Positions 43,378-52,764 of a DNA stretch of 64,000 bases are shown in pieces. Under the pieces are notes generated by a model. That model did no database searches and had not been told where the DNA came from. It saw only the letters and a program-made list of their open reading frames with translations. Origin of the DNA: Boudabousia tangfeifanii (lineage in GTDB: Bacteria; Actinomycetota; Actinomycetes; Actinomycetales; Actinomycetaceae); contig NZ_CP017812.1 of the NCBI RefSeq assembly GCF_001856685.1, positions 1,674,001-1,738,000 on the forward strand. Reading direction: 5' to 3'. Each line of letters begins with the position of its first letter. Position 1 is the stretch's first letter. The translations under genes and the position numbers were made by a program.

Positions 43378-46140
43378 TTAGCTGAGGTTGGTGGATATAG
43401 TGGATAGGCCGGTGTTTGGGTAGGAGGTCCAAGAAACATTGGATCCCCCGATACGGTGAATCTCTTGGACCCAACCTTTGTTGAAGTAGCCGATCAAACT
43501 GTTGACGCGGCTGATGACTTCGGTGAGGCGTTTGGTTATTTGGGTGACCGAGTAGATGTAGTTGTCGCTGACCAAAAACAAGGCTCCGCTGGAGAAGGCA
43601 ACTTGGGAGCGAGTGTTCTCGCTACACCAAGCCGGCAAGAGAGTGCGGTTAATCGAGGAGTCAACCAACTTGATGCCACGCTTGGTTGTTGTCATCACCT
43701 TGTTGCCACCCAGGTGCAAATCCACACCCAAATGCAAACCCCTAGAGCCCATCACTGAGCCTTTCGGGTCAAGGGTGAGGAGCACGAAGTGGTCATTAGA
43801 GCCAGCCCCATACGTCCAAGCCGCATAGGAGGCATCCTTAGAGAGCATGGTGTTCAGGCCCTTAACATGCTCGGGCTGGTTTTTGAACCCGGCCTCGCCC
43901 ATCTGCCCAATGTACTTCGACCCGTAGTAAAACTGCAAACCCAAACTGGAGACTTTGCCCGTCAGGGTATTGCCGTCATACCAGCGGATCTCCGTAGGGC
44001 TAATACGGATTGAAGATGACCATCCGGCTAGGCCAACTTGGATGGCATTCGTTGCGAGCTTGTCAGCCGTAATACTCCTGGCCCCAATCCGGCCCGCAGA
44101 CAGCGTGCCGGTGGTGATCTTGCCAGCATCCAAGGAAGCGATCTTCGCGCTCGTGATCGCGGCATCCTTGATCATGGCGTTGGTGATGAACCCATTACGG
44201 ATGGTGAGCTTCTCCGATGTGATACTGCCGGTTCTAATCCGAGCAGCGTCGAGGTAGCCTGTGCGGATTTTGCCCGCATCCAGGAAGGCGATTTTCGCGC
44301 TGTCGATCGAAGCGTCTTTGATCATCGCCCCCGTGATTACTGCCTGGTCAATGGTGGTTTGACCGGTGATGTGAACCTTGGCCCCGTCGATGAGGATGCC
44401 CTCACGCGAGATGTTGATTTGGTTGATGACCTTCTCTTTTTCCACCCTTAGGTTCACAGCATCAGAAAGTTGGGTGATAGAAGATCTGGCCCCTTGGATG
44501 AGGCTGCCGACTACTACCTGGTAGTCCTCTAAGTGCTGGGCGTTCTCGGCTGCTTTATCAACTGCTTCTTGAGCTTTAACAGTAGCGAGTTTTGTTTCTC
44601 TTGCTACTTGCCGCACACGAGCTTTAGCTTCACTACCAGACTTAGCTGCCTCATCAGCCACCCCCTTTACCTGGGAAACCACTACTTCAGCCTCATCAAG
44701 ACGCCACTTAGCTCCCTCCCACGTCAAATCCGTCGAGATGGGATACCAGTCGTAACGATTGTTTACCTGTTTGTAGATCCAAATCTCCTGCTTCTCACCA
44801 TTCGTCTTAAACCACACGTCACCCGGGCGCGGATCCTTAGGGATATCGGTGCCGTAGTGGTTACGGTTTTTACCATTCGCCGCCACCAACGCACTATCGG
44901 CTTTCCCACCAGCAGCACTAGCCGCATCAAAGGCCTGGTCCGCCCGCGCCATAGCATTACCCGCCACGGTGCCAATAGCCCCGGCCTGGGCAGAGGCATC
45001 AAGGGCCGCACCCATCGCGCCAGAAGCAAGGTTGACCGCGCGGGCGGATTGGCTTGTGATTCGCGGGGTGAAGGAACCCAGCGTCACCTGCGCATATCCG
45101 TTGGTGAGGGGGTTGTATTGGTAGGCCACCACCCGCGCCGACACATCCACACCAGCATCCAGGTCCTTGACCGTGACCACGTCACCGATTGCCACACTCT
45201 CCAAAGCACGCAAATGCTGATATTCTCGTGTAGAAGCGAGGTCAACTAGGTTCACTGTCCAGGTTCGGGTTGGCTCATCAACGCGGTGGAGGGTGAACTG
45301 TTCCTTGGCTGCCCGTCGTAGTGCTGTTTCGGCCTGTTTTGGTGGTAGTGCGTCCTCAGCGGTGGCTCCGTTTGGGGTGGCGGTGGATTTGATGTGATCA
45401 AACTTCACCACCGCAATACGGGGGTGAGGGTATTGGCCAAGTTTTCTCGAGTCGACCCATTTCTCCGGAAGCATCAGGCCATCAAACCCCACCGGCACGA
45501 TGCGGGTGACCACGGTTGAGTAGTCCACTGACGCGGTCATGGACAGCAGGTTCTTACCTGCCCGGATTTGCACCCCGTTATCCGCCCCGCGCCTGGCAAC
45601 TAAAGAGAGGTGGGTGTTGTTGCGGATCAGCTCCCCACCCCAGCGGTTCACGATCCCGTTATCAAGGTCGGGGTCCATCAGGACTGATGCCACAGACACC
45701 CTAACGAGGCGGGCTGAGGCACGAGTACTCAGGTTGCTGGTTGCGGTAAAGGGGTGCTTGAACTGCGCCCCAGCAAGGACGCGGTTCAAAGCACCGTTGG
45801 CGTCTTCGTTTATGAGGTTGGTATCCATCAAAAGGTTTGCAGCCAAGTCATAGAACACATGCTGCGCCGTCACATGCACCTGGTGATGCTCGCTGGTCTG
45901 GAGGTGGTGGATGCGGAAAAACTGGCCCCCAAGTACTGGTGCTGGGCAGCGCACCAAGTTCCCCACCTGCAAGGATGAGGATCCTTTGGCTGTGAGTGGG
46001 TAGTCGAACTCCAGGCAGAAAGCGCCACCGAGTTCTTCAGTCACAATCGGGTTGATGATCTGGGCGTCCAATACTGCTAGGCCGTTGTCTGTCGTGACAT
46101 CTGTCTTGGGGATCGCGTTTGCGGGGTGTGTGGTGATCAT
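43378..46140 (-). CDS. Phage tail-tip/tail endopeptidase-like protein with SAKI-type repeats
   Basis: A 920-residue structural protein at the tail tip. The N-terminal ~380 residues (AVLDAQIINPIVTEELGGAF, LVRCPAPVLGGQFFRIH) resemble the prophage-tail/endopeptidase tail family that caps Dit. A helical stretch follows, then beta-helical repeats with DASIDSAKIAFLDAGKIRTG, DAARIRTGSITSEKL and DAAITSAKIASLDAGKITTG. The C-terminal region probably contacts the host. Start overlaps the Dit gene stop by four bases. Host-range evolution usually acts on this part. Confidence 0.85.
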   Translation of the reverse strand: MITTHPANAIPKTDVTTDNGLAVLDAQIINPIVTEELGGAFCLEFDYPLTAKGSSSLQVGNLVRCPAPVLGGQFFRIHHLQTSEHHQVHVTAQHVFYDLAANLLMDTNLINEDANGALNRVLAGAQFKHPFTATSNLSTRASARLVRVSVASVLMDPDLDNGIVNRWGGELIRNNTHLSLVARRGADNGVQIRAGKNLLSMTASVDYSTVVTRIVPVGFDGLMLPEKWVDSRKLGQYPHPRIAVVKFDHIKSTATPNGATAEDALPPKQAETALRRAAKEQFTLHRVDEPTRTWTVNLVDLASTREYQHLRALESVAIGDVVTVKDLDAGVDVSARVVAYQYNPLTNGYAQVTLGSFTPRITSQSARAVNLASGAMGAALDASAQAGAIGTVAGNAMARADQAFDAASAAGGKADSALVAANGKNRNHYGTDIPKDPRPGDVWFKTNGEKQEIWIYKQVNNRYDWYPISTDLTWEGAKWRLDEAEVVVSQVKGVADEAAKSGSEAKARVRQVARETKLATVKAQEAVDKAAENAQHLEDYQVVVGSLIQGARSSITQLSDAVNLRVEKEKVINQINISREGILIDGAKVHITGQTTIDQAVITGAMIKDASIDSAKIAFLDAGKIRTGYLDAARIRTGSITSEKLTIRNGFITNAMIKDAAITSAKIASLDAGKITTGTLSAGRIGARSITADKLATNAIQVGLAGWSSSIRISPTEIRWYDGNTLTGKVSSLGLQFYYGSKYIGQMGEAGFKNQPEHVKGLNTMLSKDASYAAWTYGAGSNDHFVLLTLDPKGSVMGSRGLHLGVDLHLGGNKVMTTTKRGIKLVDSSINRTLLPAWCSENTRSQVAFSSGALFLVSDNYIYSVTQITKRLTEVISRVNSLIGYFNKGWVQEIHRIGGSNVSWTSYPNTGLSTISTNLS

Positions 46141-46823
46141 TGGTTCCTCCAGCCAGGCTCGATGACGAGCCGCTCAATACCGGCATCGATAACAACCTTG
46201 TTCAATCCAGGAGACAGGTACGGGAAACCACCTCGCATGTACTGGTTTTGCGCCACCAGTCCCTTCCGACACTCCATGAGAGAACTGTCGACAGTCAGGG
46301 AGTCAGCGTGGATGGTCAAATCAACGCGCGTCGTTCCCATCACGAAAAACACCGAACCAGACCCATAAACCGTCACAACGGGCCTGGAGTAAACATTCCC
46401 TGGATTGATGATCGTCCCAGTCTTGGTCAATGTCACCGGAGCGACCCCCGCCAAGTAAGCAAATGGGTCACAGGTGAGGGTGGCTTGGAACTGACCCATC
46501 AAAGGCGAAAGTCGGGTTAACTCACTCAGGGTGGCATTTTTGATCTGGTAGAAGACGGTGGGGTCGTGGCGGAAAGCAATCCGCTTCGCGTTCGACAACG
46601 CGGTGATGGCTTTGCGCCACGCCCCCATCACATCACCAGAGCGGATGATCAGGTCGAGGGTGATAACCCGATCATTCCACCCTTGCTCGCGGGTCAACGT
46701 GCCTTCGCGCCCTGGCACCACAATCTGCTCCACCACCCGCACCGCCGGACTCATCTTCACCGGAGCCGCCAGGTGGAGGCCTAGGTCGCGTCTGGCATGG
46801 ATGGTTCCATCCAACGTGAACAT
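46137..46823 (-). CDS. Distal tail protein (Dit), siphophage tail family
   Basis: A 228-residue protein lying between tape measure and tail tip, the position of Dit in siphophages. VEQIVVPGREGTLTREQGWNDRVITLDLIIRS is the typical N-terminal ring-domain pattern of this family. It forms the hexameric hub joining tail tube and tip. Confidence 0.85.
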   Translation of the reverse strand: MFTLDGTIHARRDLGLHLAAPVKMSPAVRVVEQIVVPGREGTLTREQGWNDRVITLDLIIRSGDVMGAWRKAITALSNAKRIAFRHDPTVFYQIKNATLSELTRLSPLMGQFQATLTCDPFAYLAGVAPVTLTKTGTIINPGNVYSRPVVTVYGSGSVFFVMGTTRVDLTIHADSLTVDSSLMECRKGLVAQNQYMRGGFPYLSPGLNKVVIDAGIERLVIEPGWRNQ

Positions 46824-46836
46824 GCCCCTCTCCTTT

Positions 46837-49509
46837 CTAAATAGTGAGTGATGGGTTTCGGCGAGCTAGACCGGCTAGGCCTTGGTCGATGCGGGGCGCG
46901 AGGCGACCAACCAGAGTGCCGTCATCCAGTACCACCCGAATATCCATGCCCCGTAGTAGTGCGGGCACGACCTCCTCCACTACAGACCGCACTCCATCAG
47001 CCGACAGGCCGGCAGGCGTTGAGGATGACAGGCTCGAAGTACTCACGCCTTCAGCCATCTGATCTAAAGCAGCGAACTGGGCCTGGGTCTTGACATCCAC
47101 TGGGACGTCCAGACCCTCGGTGAGGTCGGCGAACGCGGCGTCGATATCAGCAGCCATCTCGTTGGCGGCTTTGGTGGCGCGCCCTGCGTTGTCGTCGATA
47201 CCGGCGGCGAGGCCTCGTGCGAGCATTTCACCGGCCCACGCCATCTTCCTAGACGGGGAATGAATCCCGAAGAATGACGTAATCCCGTCCCAAATACTTG
47301 AGGCCCATGAGGACACCTGGTTCCATAGCCATCCGGCGAGGCCTTGGATGCCGTTCCACAAGCCCCGCACCAAATTCCCACCCACACTCACCATCTGACT
47401 TACGCCCTGCCCAAACGCCGAGACAATCCCCGAAACAATCTGTGGGATCGCAGAGACGATTGTGCTGATGATGGTAGGCAGATTACGAATAAGCGCAGTC
47501 AGTAGGGTGACGCCCATCATCATCAGCTGTGGAATATGAGCGCTAATCGCGTTCAACACCGAGCTGATGATTCTGGGGATGGCGGAAACAATAGTGGCGA
47601 TGATCGTCGGAAGAGCCTCCACCAGTGCGACGAACAGTTCGATGCCAGCATCAATGAGCAGCGGCAACGCCCCGAGGACCGCGTTGATGATGGCGTCAAT
47701 AATCTCCGGCAATACTGCCACGATCGTTTCGATAATCGTTGGTAGGGCTTCGACCAGACTGGTGAGTAGGGTGATTCCTGCTTCGATGATCTGCGGGATC
47801 GCACCCACCAAAAACTCCAGCAGTGACTCAATGAGTGCTGGTAGTGCTTCGATGAGCACGGGGATGGCTTCGATGATGCCTTGGGCTAAACCGGTCACCA
47901 ACTGCAGAGCAGCATCAAGCAGCAACGGCAGGTTGTCGATGAGTGCTTGGACGATTCCGACGATTGCGGCAATAGCCGCCGGAATCAACTCCGGCAGCGC
48001 CTGGCCGATACCGGATGCCAACGTGGCGACCATGGTGGCAGCCGCCGTCGTCAGCTCCGGCAACAACTCCAAGATTCCTTGGACGAGGGCGATGAGTAGT
48101 CCGGTTGCGGCCTCGGTAATCGCAGGCAAAGCCTGAATCAAACCATCAGCCAGGCTGGTGACAATCCGCAACGCAGCATCCAAAAACGCAGGCAACTGCT
48201 CGCTGATGAAGGCGAGGGCTTCTTGGATGACCTGCCCAAGGGCGGTAATCAGCCCATCCACACCATCCTTCTCAAACGCCTCAGACAGTGCGCTTACCCA
48301 GCCGTTGACCATCGGCATCACCGAGCCTGAGAGCATTTCGGTCAGCCCACCAGCCAACTGGCCCTTCAAATTGGCGACGCCATCTTGGAGTGTGGAGAGT
48401 TGTCCGTTGAAGGTTTTGGACTGATTCTCCATAGCCCCATAAAACCGGCCACCCTCAGCCGTAGCACTCTCGAAGGCCTGGGCGACCATCTCAGCGCTGA
48501 TAGCGCCCTTACTCATCTCATCCTTGAGCTCACCGATGCTTTTGCCGGTCTTGCGGGAGATTTCTTCGAGGGGGTTGAAGCCGGCGTTGATCATCTGCAT
48601 CAAATCCTGGCCCGTCAGTTTCCCTGCGGATGAGACCTGAGCAAACGCCAAAGACAAAGAACTAAATTTTTCTTTGTCGCCTTGGGCCACATCCCCAAGC
48701 ATCCCCATGTACTTCTGCGCATCATTGGCGCTGATACCAAAGGACATGAGGGTGCGGGTCGCATCAGCCAAATCCTGCATACCGTATGGCGTGGAGGCAG
48801 CTTTGGCTTTGAGGTCGGCGACGAGTTTGTGGGCCTTGGCCTCATCCCCAAGCATCGTGGTGAACGAGGCCGTGTAGGACTCCATGGTCGCGTTGTACTG
48901 GACGCCATCTTTCATCGCGTCCACGAACCCACGCCCCACGGCTTTGATAGCACTGCCGATGGCTTTGACCCCGGCGACGATGGCCTCACTGGCGAGGTTG
49001 GCTTTGAGTACGTCGCCGAAGGAGAGGGCTTTCTTGCCGGTGCCGTCGAGTTCGCTCCCTAGGCCATCAACAGAGTGCTCAAGCTTGTCAGTGTCTTTGG
49101 CTGCGTCCCTAGCGTCGTCCCCAGCATTATCAGCGTTATCCCCGAAGGAGCTGAGGGCTTTGTTGTTGTCCTCCAACTCGCCTTCAAGGTCAGCCAACGC
49201 CGCCTTCGCATTATTCAACTGGGTCTGCCAGGCCAGGGTGCGCCGGTCAGTCTCCCCGAAGTTCGTCGCAGCGTTTTTCAAGGCTGCTTCGAGGGTGTTG
49301 ATCTTGTCCTTCTGAGCGCTGATTTGCTCAGCCAGAACTTTGCCTTTAGCGGCGTACTTGGCTTGGGCATCATCAGAGCGTTTGAACTGGGCATCCACCA
49401 GCTTCATCTCAGAGCCGAGTACGCGGAAGGACGCGTTGATCTCAGTGATCGCCTTCTTGAACTCCCGCTCACCCTGGAGCGCGATCTTCAGTCCAAAATC
49501 TTCAGCCAT
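46837..49509 (-). CDS. Phage tail tape measure protein
   Basis: An 890-residue protein that sets tail length and sits inside the tail tube. The N-terminal ~200 residues are coiled coil (LALQGEREFKKAITEINASF and many Ala/Lys/Glu heptads). A tape-measure domain follows (MQDLADATRTLMSFGISANDAQKYMGMLGDV). About ten hydrophobic repeats of 35-40 residues then occur, such as LPTIIETIVAVLPEIIDAI. These hydrophobic segments may enter the host membrane during DNA ejection. The family match is clear; the number of repeats differs among phages. Confidence 0.92.
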   Translation of the reverse strand: MAEDFGLKIALQGEREFKKAITEINASFRVLGSEMKLVDAQFKRSDDAQAKYAAKGKVLAEQISAQKDKINTLEAALKNAATNFGETDRRTLAWQTQLNNAKAALADLEGELEDNNKALSSFGDNADNAGDDARDAAKDTDKLEHSVDGLGSELDGTGKKALSFGDVLKANLASEAIVAGVKAIGSAIKAVGRGFVDAMKDGVQYNATMESYTASFTTMLGDEAKAHKLVADLKAKAASTPYGMQDLADATRTLMSFGISANDAQKYMGMLGDVAQGDKEKFSSLSLAFAQVSSAGKLTGQDLMQMINAGFNPLEEISRKTGKSIGELKDEMSKGAISAEMVAQAFESATAEGGRFYGAMENQSKTFNGQLSTLQDGVANLKGQLAGGLTEMLSGSVMPMVNGWVSALSEAFEKDGVDGLITALGQVIQEALAFISEQLPAFLDAALRIVTSLADGLIQALPAITEAATGLLIALVQGILELLPELTTAAATMVATLASGIGQALPELIPAAIAAIVGIVQALIDNLPLLLDAALQLVTGLAQGIIEAIPVLIEALPALIESLLEFLVGAIPQIIEAGITLLTSLVEALPTIIETIVAVLPEIIDAIINAVLGALPLLIDAGIELFVALVEALPTIIATIVSAIPRIISSVLNAISAHIPQLMMMGVTLLTALIRNLPTIISTIVSAIPQIVSGIVSAFGQGVSQMVSVGGNLVRGLWNGIQGLAGWLWNQVSSWASSIWDGITSFFGIHSPSRKMAWAGEMLARGLAAGIDDNAGRATKAANEMAADIDAAFADLTEGLDVPVDVKTQAQFAALDQMAEGVSTSSLSSSTPAGLSADGVRSVVEEVVPALLRGMDIRVVLDDGTLVGRLAPRIDQGLAGLARRNPSLTI

Positions 49510-49627
49510 GAGGGGTTCCTTATGTGGTAAAGCGTGGATAATGGAGATGGAATTTCAAAATGGCTAGTCAGCTGACGTTCCCGCATAATGACAAGAGCCA
49601 TTTCAGTTTGAACAAGGAGAGTTCCTG

Positions 49628-50350
49628 ATGGGTTTTTGGTCTCGACTACTCAGCTTGGAAAATCCTGATACGGTCGATAAATCAATGAAAAATATCCCCA
49701 TAAGGGGTGAAATCGGATACTACGGTCTTGAGGATTGGTGGTTACATGAACTTAATGAGTCAGAACGAAAGCTCATCATCAATACCTACAAACCAATGGG
49801 TACATCTAATTCAAAATCCACACTCTTAATGAATGAAGTAAAGTCATCGCAAACTACTGCATTTTGGTTGTCAGTTTTAGCTGGATGGTTTAAGCCGAAC
49901 GACCCCGAGCAGTCTAGATTGATCCTGAAGATTGCTGATAAAGCTTGGCAAGTTAAGGATGACCTATCACCAGCGACCGGAGACGACGCGATTTTTTCAA
50001 AGCATCTAGCCCTTGGGGCCTTGGCAGAAATTTATTATCGTTTTCGTGAAAATCCACTACTTCTTGAACGTTGCATAGCTGCCGCTCGGATGCAAGTAGA
50101 AATGCAGTCAGAGGCAATGAAAGCCCACATTAGGCAAGAAAAGCGTCTTGCCGCACCTGGAAAGAAAAACCAACCAATTATTTATCCCAGTCACAAAGGG
50201 TTCAAAAGGCTGGCAATTATTCTTGAAAAAGAAAAACGCTATGAAGACGCCCTTGAACTGCTGGAGGAAGCTGCAACTAGTAAATGGGATGGCGATTGGG
50301 ATAAACGAATCGAGCGAATCAAAAAGAAAGCTCGCTCCCAAAAATGTTGA
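49628..50350 (+). CDS. Plus-strand moron gene of unknown function
   Basis: A 240-residue protein on the opposite strand to all surrounding late genes, AT-richer than they are, with AAGGAG before its ATG. It begins MGFWSRLLSLENPDTVDKSM and is soluble and helical. The C-terminal half (KGFKRLAIILEKEKRYEDALELLEEAA) resembles a TPR-like helix pair. I know no family for it. It occupies the gap between the tail chaperone and tape measure genes, ending eight bases from the gpGT frameshift stop. Such independently placed genes in prophages often alter the lysogen. Confidence 0.7.
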   Translation: MGFWSRLLSLENPDTVDKSMKNIPIRGEIGYYGLEDWWLHELNESERKLIINTYKPMGTSNSKSTLLMNEVKSSQTTAFWLSVLAGWFKPNDPEQSRLILKIADKAWQVKDDLSPATGDDAIFSKHLALGALAEIYYRFRENPLLLERCIAAARMQVEMQSEAMKAHIRQEKRLAAPGKKNQPIIYPSHKGFKRLAIILEKEKRYEDALELLEEAATSKWDGDWDKRIERIKKKARSQKC

Positions 50351-50357
50351 AAATCAT

Positions 50358-50971
50358 CTAAATCCCGTATGGGATAACGTCGTCAATAAACGTTTCCCGC
50401 ACAGGGGTCGCGGTGCCGGTGTGTTGGCGGTGGCATTCGATCAGGTCAAGTAGTAGGCCGAGGGGCATGTGCCAGGTTTCCGCCTGCCCCAAACCCAGGA
50501 CAGTTACGCCCCAGTGGAGCAGGCGGATGAACGTGGCCTCATCACTGTCTGCTACTCGGCCTGCTGGTCTTTTCCCACCGGTTCCTGGGAGACAACCTCA
50601 CGCCTGGTGCCGTTCACCAAAGCGGCCGTGATGGCCTCACGGTAGCCAGCCAAATCAGCCGGACACGTCAGCAACTCAACCAGGTCTTCGGTGAGCAACT
50701 CCTGCTTGTCCTCAGGATGGGCAAAGTTGTGGATTTGGATGCCCTGGTTAGCCAGCAGGGTGACGATCCAGATGATCTCACCCAAGGCTTGGTCCATATC
50801 CTCACCCGTGAGGAGTTTTTCACCGAGCTGGTCTAGTCCGCCGTAGCGGGCCGCGATCTTACGTGTCGCCCCCGTCGAGAGGACGAGGGTGTACTCACGG
50901 CCTGCGATGGTCACAGAAGCGGTGCGGCCATCGAGTGCGGGGTTTTCCATGGTCAAGGTTTCGCTACTCAT
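50358..50971 (-). CDS. Tail assembly chaperone gpGT, made by -1 frameshift
   Basis: Near the end of the upstream chaperone frame the minus strand contains GGGAAAA, in the register G-GGA-AAA needed for -1 slippage (50570-50576). Reading on in the -1 frame gives a further 70 or so codons (RPAGRVADSDEATFIRLL, LLLDLIECHRQ, RETFIDDVIPYG) to a TAG at 50358-50360. This extension corresponds to the T domain of gpG-gpGT pairs that load the tape measure protein. The extension has no start codon of its own. Confidence 0.8.
50552..50971 (-). CDS. Tail assembly chaperone gpG
   Basis: A 139-residue protein between major tail protein and tape measure, the place of the G-type chaperone. Features are an N-terminal strand region (VTIAGREYTLVLSTGATRKIAARYGG) and a helical domain (QALGEIIWIVTLLANQG, LTEDLVELLTCPADLAGYREAI). 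It ends EPVGKDQQAE; the slippery heptamer lies six codons before this stop. It works with the frameshifted gpGT product. Confidence 0.82.
   Translation of the reverse strand: MSSETLTMENPALDGRTASVTIAGREYTLVLSTGATRKIAARYGGLDQLGEKLLTGEDMDQALGEIIWIVTLLANQGIQIHNFAHPEDKQELLTEDLVELLTCPADLAGYREAITAALVNGTRREVVSQEPVGKDQQAE
50570..50576 (-). promoter_or_regulatory. Programmed -1 frameshift slippery site GGGAAAA
   Basis: The heptamer reads G GGA AAA in the gpG frame, an X-XXY-YYZ sequence. Both frames continue sensibly across it, one stopping at 50552 and the other at 50358. Confidence 0.8.
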
Positions 50972-50994
50972 GATTCAGTCTTCTCCTTCCTGCC

Positions 50995-51588
50995 TCAGGC
51001 GCCCTTGGGGGTGATGGTGGGTTCGTAAACCTTCTTGTACCAATCCGTAATCGTCTGGGCCTTGACTCCATCGGCTCCTTCGGTGACTTCGGCCTTCCAC
51101 GGGTGCAGGCCGTTCTTCTCCGCCTTGTTACGCCGCATGATCGTCCCCTCAATCGAAGGGGTCGCAAAACTAATGCTGTCGCCCTTGGTGTTCAGGGATG
51201 TGGCGGGCGGTGCGAACTTGACCCGATAGAGCCAAAAGTACGTGTACTTACCGTTGGAGCGGCGGGCGCGGAAAGAGATAGCGACCGGCTTGGCCCCATC
51301 CTCACTTGTGGCGACCAGGACCTTATTGTCATCGAGGGTGCAGCCGGTCAATTCCGCTGCGACCTCGGGCTTGAGATCATCAATGCCCAGGGTGAGGGTG
51401 CCGGATTTGAACTCCTTGACCACCTCTGATGCACCGTCGTCGGCGTAGAGGATGGCCTCTGCTAGTTCGACAGACAACTCTGCGGAGATTGCTTTGGCTA
51501 GGGGCTTGGGAGTGGCGTAGGTTTCCTCACCACTCTCGTTTTCGGTGATGGTTGCGTAGTAAAGCTTGTCAAGACCAATCGTGGCCAT
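50995..51588 (-). CDS. Major tail tube protein
   Basis: A 197-residue structural protein of the phage tail tube. The pattern GLDKLYYATITEN, AISAELSVELAEAILYADDG, SGTLTLGIDDLKPEVAAELTG and FRARRSNGKYTYFWLYRVKF is typical of the phi13/TP901-1-type major tail proteins. ATG 51588 follows GGAGG by eight bases and is preferred to 51612. Located directly upstream of the chaperone gene. Confidence 0.88.
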   Translation of the reverse strand: MATIGLDKLYYATITENESGEETYATPKPLAKAISAELSVELAEAILYADDGASEVVKEFKSGTLTLGIDDLKPEVAAELTGCTLDDNKVLVATSEDGAKPVAISFRARRSNGKYTYFWLYRVKFAPPATSLNTKGDSISFATPSIEGTIMRRNKAEKNGLHPWKAEVTEGADGVKAQTITDWYKKVYEPTITPKGA

Positions 51589-51642
51589 GGCGATGTCCTC
51601 CTTCAAAGACAAATGCGGGTGGATATGAAAAGACCCCCAGAC

Positions 51643-51981
51643 TTAGTGGGGGTCTACTGCGAGGGCGACTTCGATGACGTAATGGTGGTAACCGGCCTCT
51701 GGGTCATGCCCGATGTAGCGGCGCTCGGTAATCGTCAGGCCGGCGTTGCGGAGCATTGGTGGGATGTTGGTGGCGTGCAGTTTGTAACTGCCGGTAGTGA
51801 AAATGTTGACCCGCACGTACTGGATCTCCACACCAGGCGCGTTGTCTGCGTGCAGGTCATACACATCGGCCAAGGGTGTTAAGACGATGTAGTTGCCTAC
51901 CTGTTGGGGTGGGAAAGAACCGGTGAACACTGGCATGCCAAGCCCGTTAAACAACCGCATCAGCAACTCAAGGCACTCCAT
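51643..51981 (-). CDS. Tail terminator/completion-like protein
   Basis: A 112-residue protein just before the major tail protein gene and after the gp10-like gene, where the tail terminator (DUF806/gp17-like) lies in this class of phage. The sequence has GLGMPVFTGSFPPQQVGNYIVL and YVRVNIFTTGSYKLHATNIPPML. The name rests on position and general pattern rather than a diagnostic motif. Confidence 0.6.
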   Translation of the reverse strand: MECLELLMRLFNGLGMPVFTGSFPPQQVGNYIVLTPLADVYDLHADNAPGVEIQYVRVNIFTTGSYKLHATNIPPMLRNAGLTITERRYIGHDPEAGYHHYVIEVALAVDPH

Positions 51982-51986
51982 TTACC

Positions 51987-52418
51987 TCACCCGCCTTTCA
52001 TCCGGTTGTGCAGGACTTGTTTCATCGCTTCTAAGCAGGCACGGCGAGATGAGGCTCTGGCTGGGCGCAGGAATGGGCGTGGCGTTTGCCCGGCCTTGCC
52101 GTATTCGAGGACATTGGCGATCAGGGCGTTCGGCCTATCATCCCTGCGGTTCTCGGTGAAGCCGACTTTCACATTGTGATCACCCCGCCTATCCACCCTC
52201 GCCGGAGACAAACCGAGCGCACCAAGGAGTTGGCCGGTAGAGCGAGACTTGCCCTTCGTGCCAGAACCGATTGCGGCACTCAGGTTGCCTCTTACTTTAG
52301 CTTCGACTACGCGGCCGCCGGCAGTGACAGCCTCTTCGGCGATGTCGGGCATTGCTGTGGTGATGTGTGCGAATTGTTCCAACGTTTTGGTGGGCATTTT
52401 GATGCTGCTTTTAGCCAC
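51987..52418 (-). CDS. HK97 gp10-like head-tail protein
   Basis: A 143-residue basic protein. The VTAGGRVVEAKVRGNLSAAIG stretch, a Gly-Lys-Ser-rich loop and VKVGFTENRRDDRPNALIANVLEYG...PRPFLRPA are the pattern of the HK97-gp10 family, in which the PRPFLRPA motif near the C-terminus is conserved. It acts at the head-tail junction. It overlaps the upstream connector by eight bases. Confidence 0.85.
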   Translation of the reverse strand: MAKSSIKMPTKTLEQFAHITTAMPDIAEEAVTAGGRVVEAKVRGNLSAAIGSGTKGKSRSTGQLLGALGLSPARVDRRGDHNVKVGFTENRRDDRPNALIANVLEYGKAGQTPRPFLRPARASSRRACLEAMKQVLHNRMKGG

Positions 52419-52743
52419 GGTGCACCTCCTTGCGTAGGAACAGGATGAGGTAGCGGCCTCGGTTTTTCACGTTCTCAATCCCCATGATCGTGAACGTGTT
52501 TCGTTCGATGAACACCTGCCCTCCGACCACTGGGGTGAACCCCTTGGGGGTGCGGATGGTTGCCATGGCATCGACTTGGTGAAAACCAGCAAGGTTCGCC
52601 CACCTAGTCGTAGCAGAACGCTCCTCAAACGCCCCACGCCACTCATGACCACTGCGCGAAGCCGGGCGGGCAAACCCCTCCCTATCGGCAATCATCTGCG
52701 AATCCAAGAAAAGCATGCGCGTACTTAAACGACCAACACCCAT
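52411..52743 (-). CDS. Head closure (stopper) protein
   Basis: A 110-residue protein in the connector block. It has a beta-barrel-like composition (ADREGFARPASRSGHEWRGAF, QVFIERNTFTIMGIENVKNRGRYLILFL). Position between the gp6-like and gp10-like genes is that of SPP1 gp16/head-closure proteins. ATG 52743 follows GGAGG; an ATG two codons upstream is possible. Confidence 0.65.
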   Translation of the reverse strand: MGVGRLSTRMLFLDSQMIADREGFARPASRSGHEWRGAFEERSATTRWANLAGFHQVDAMATIRTPKGFTPVVGGQVFIERNTFTIMGIENVKNRGRYLILFLRKEVHRG

Positions 52744-52764
52744 CACCACTCACCTCCCTCTTTT

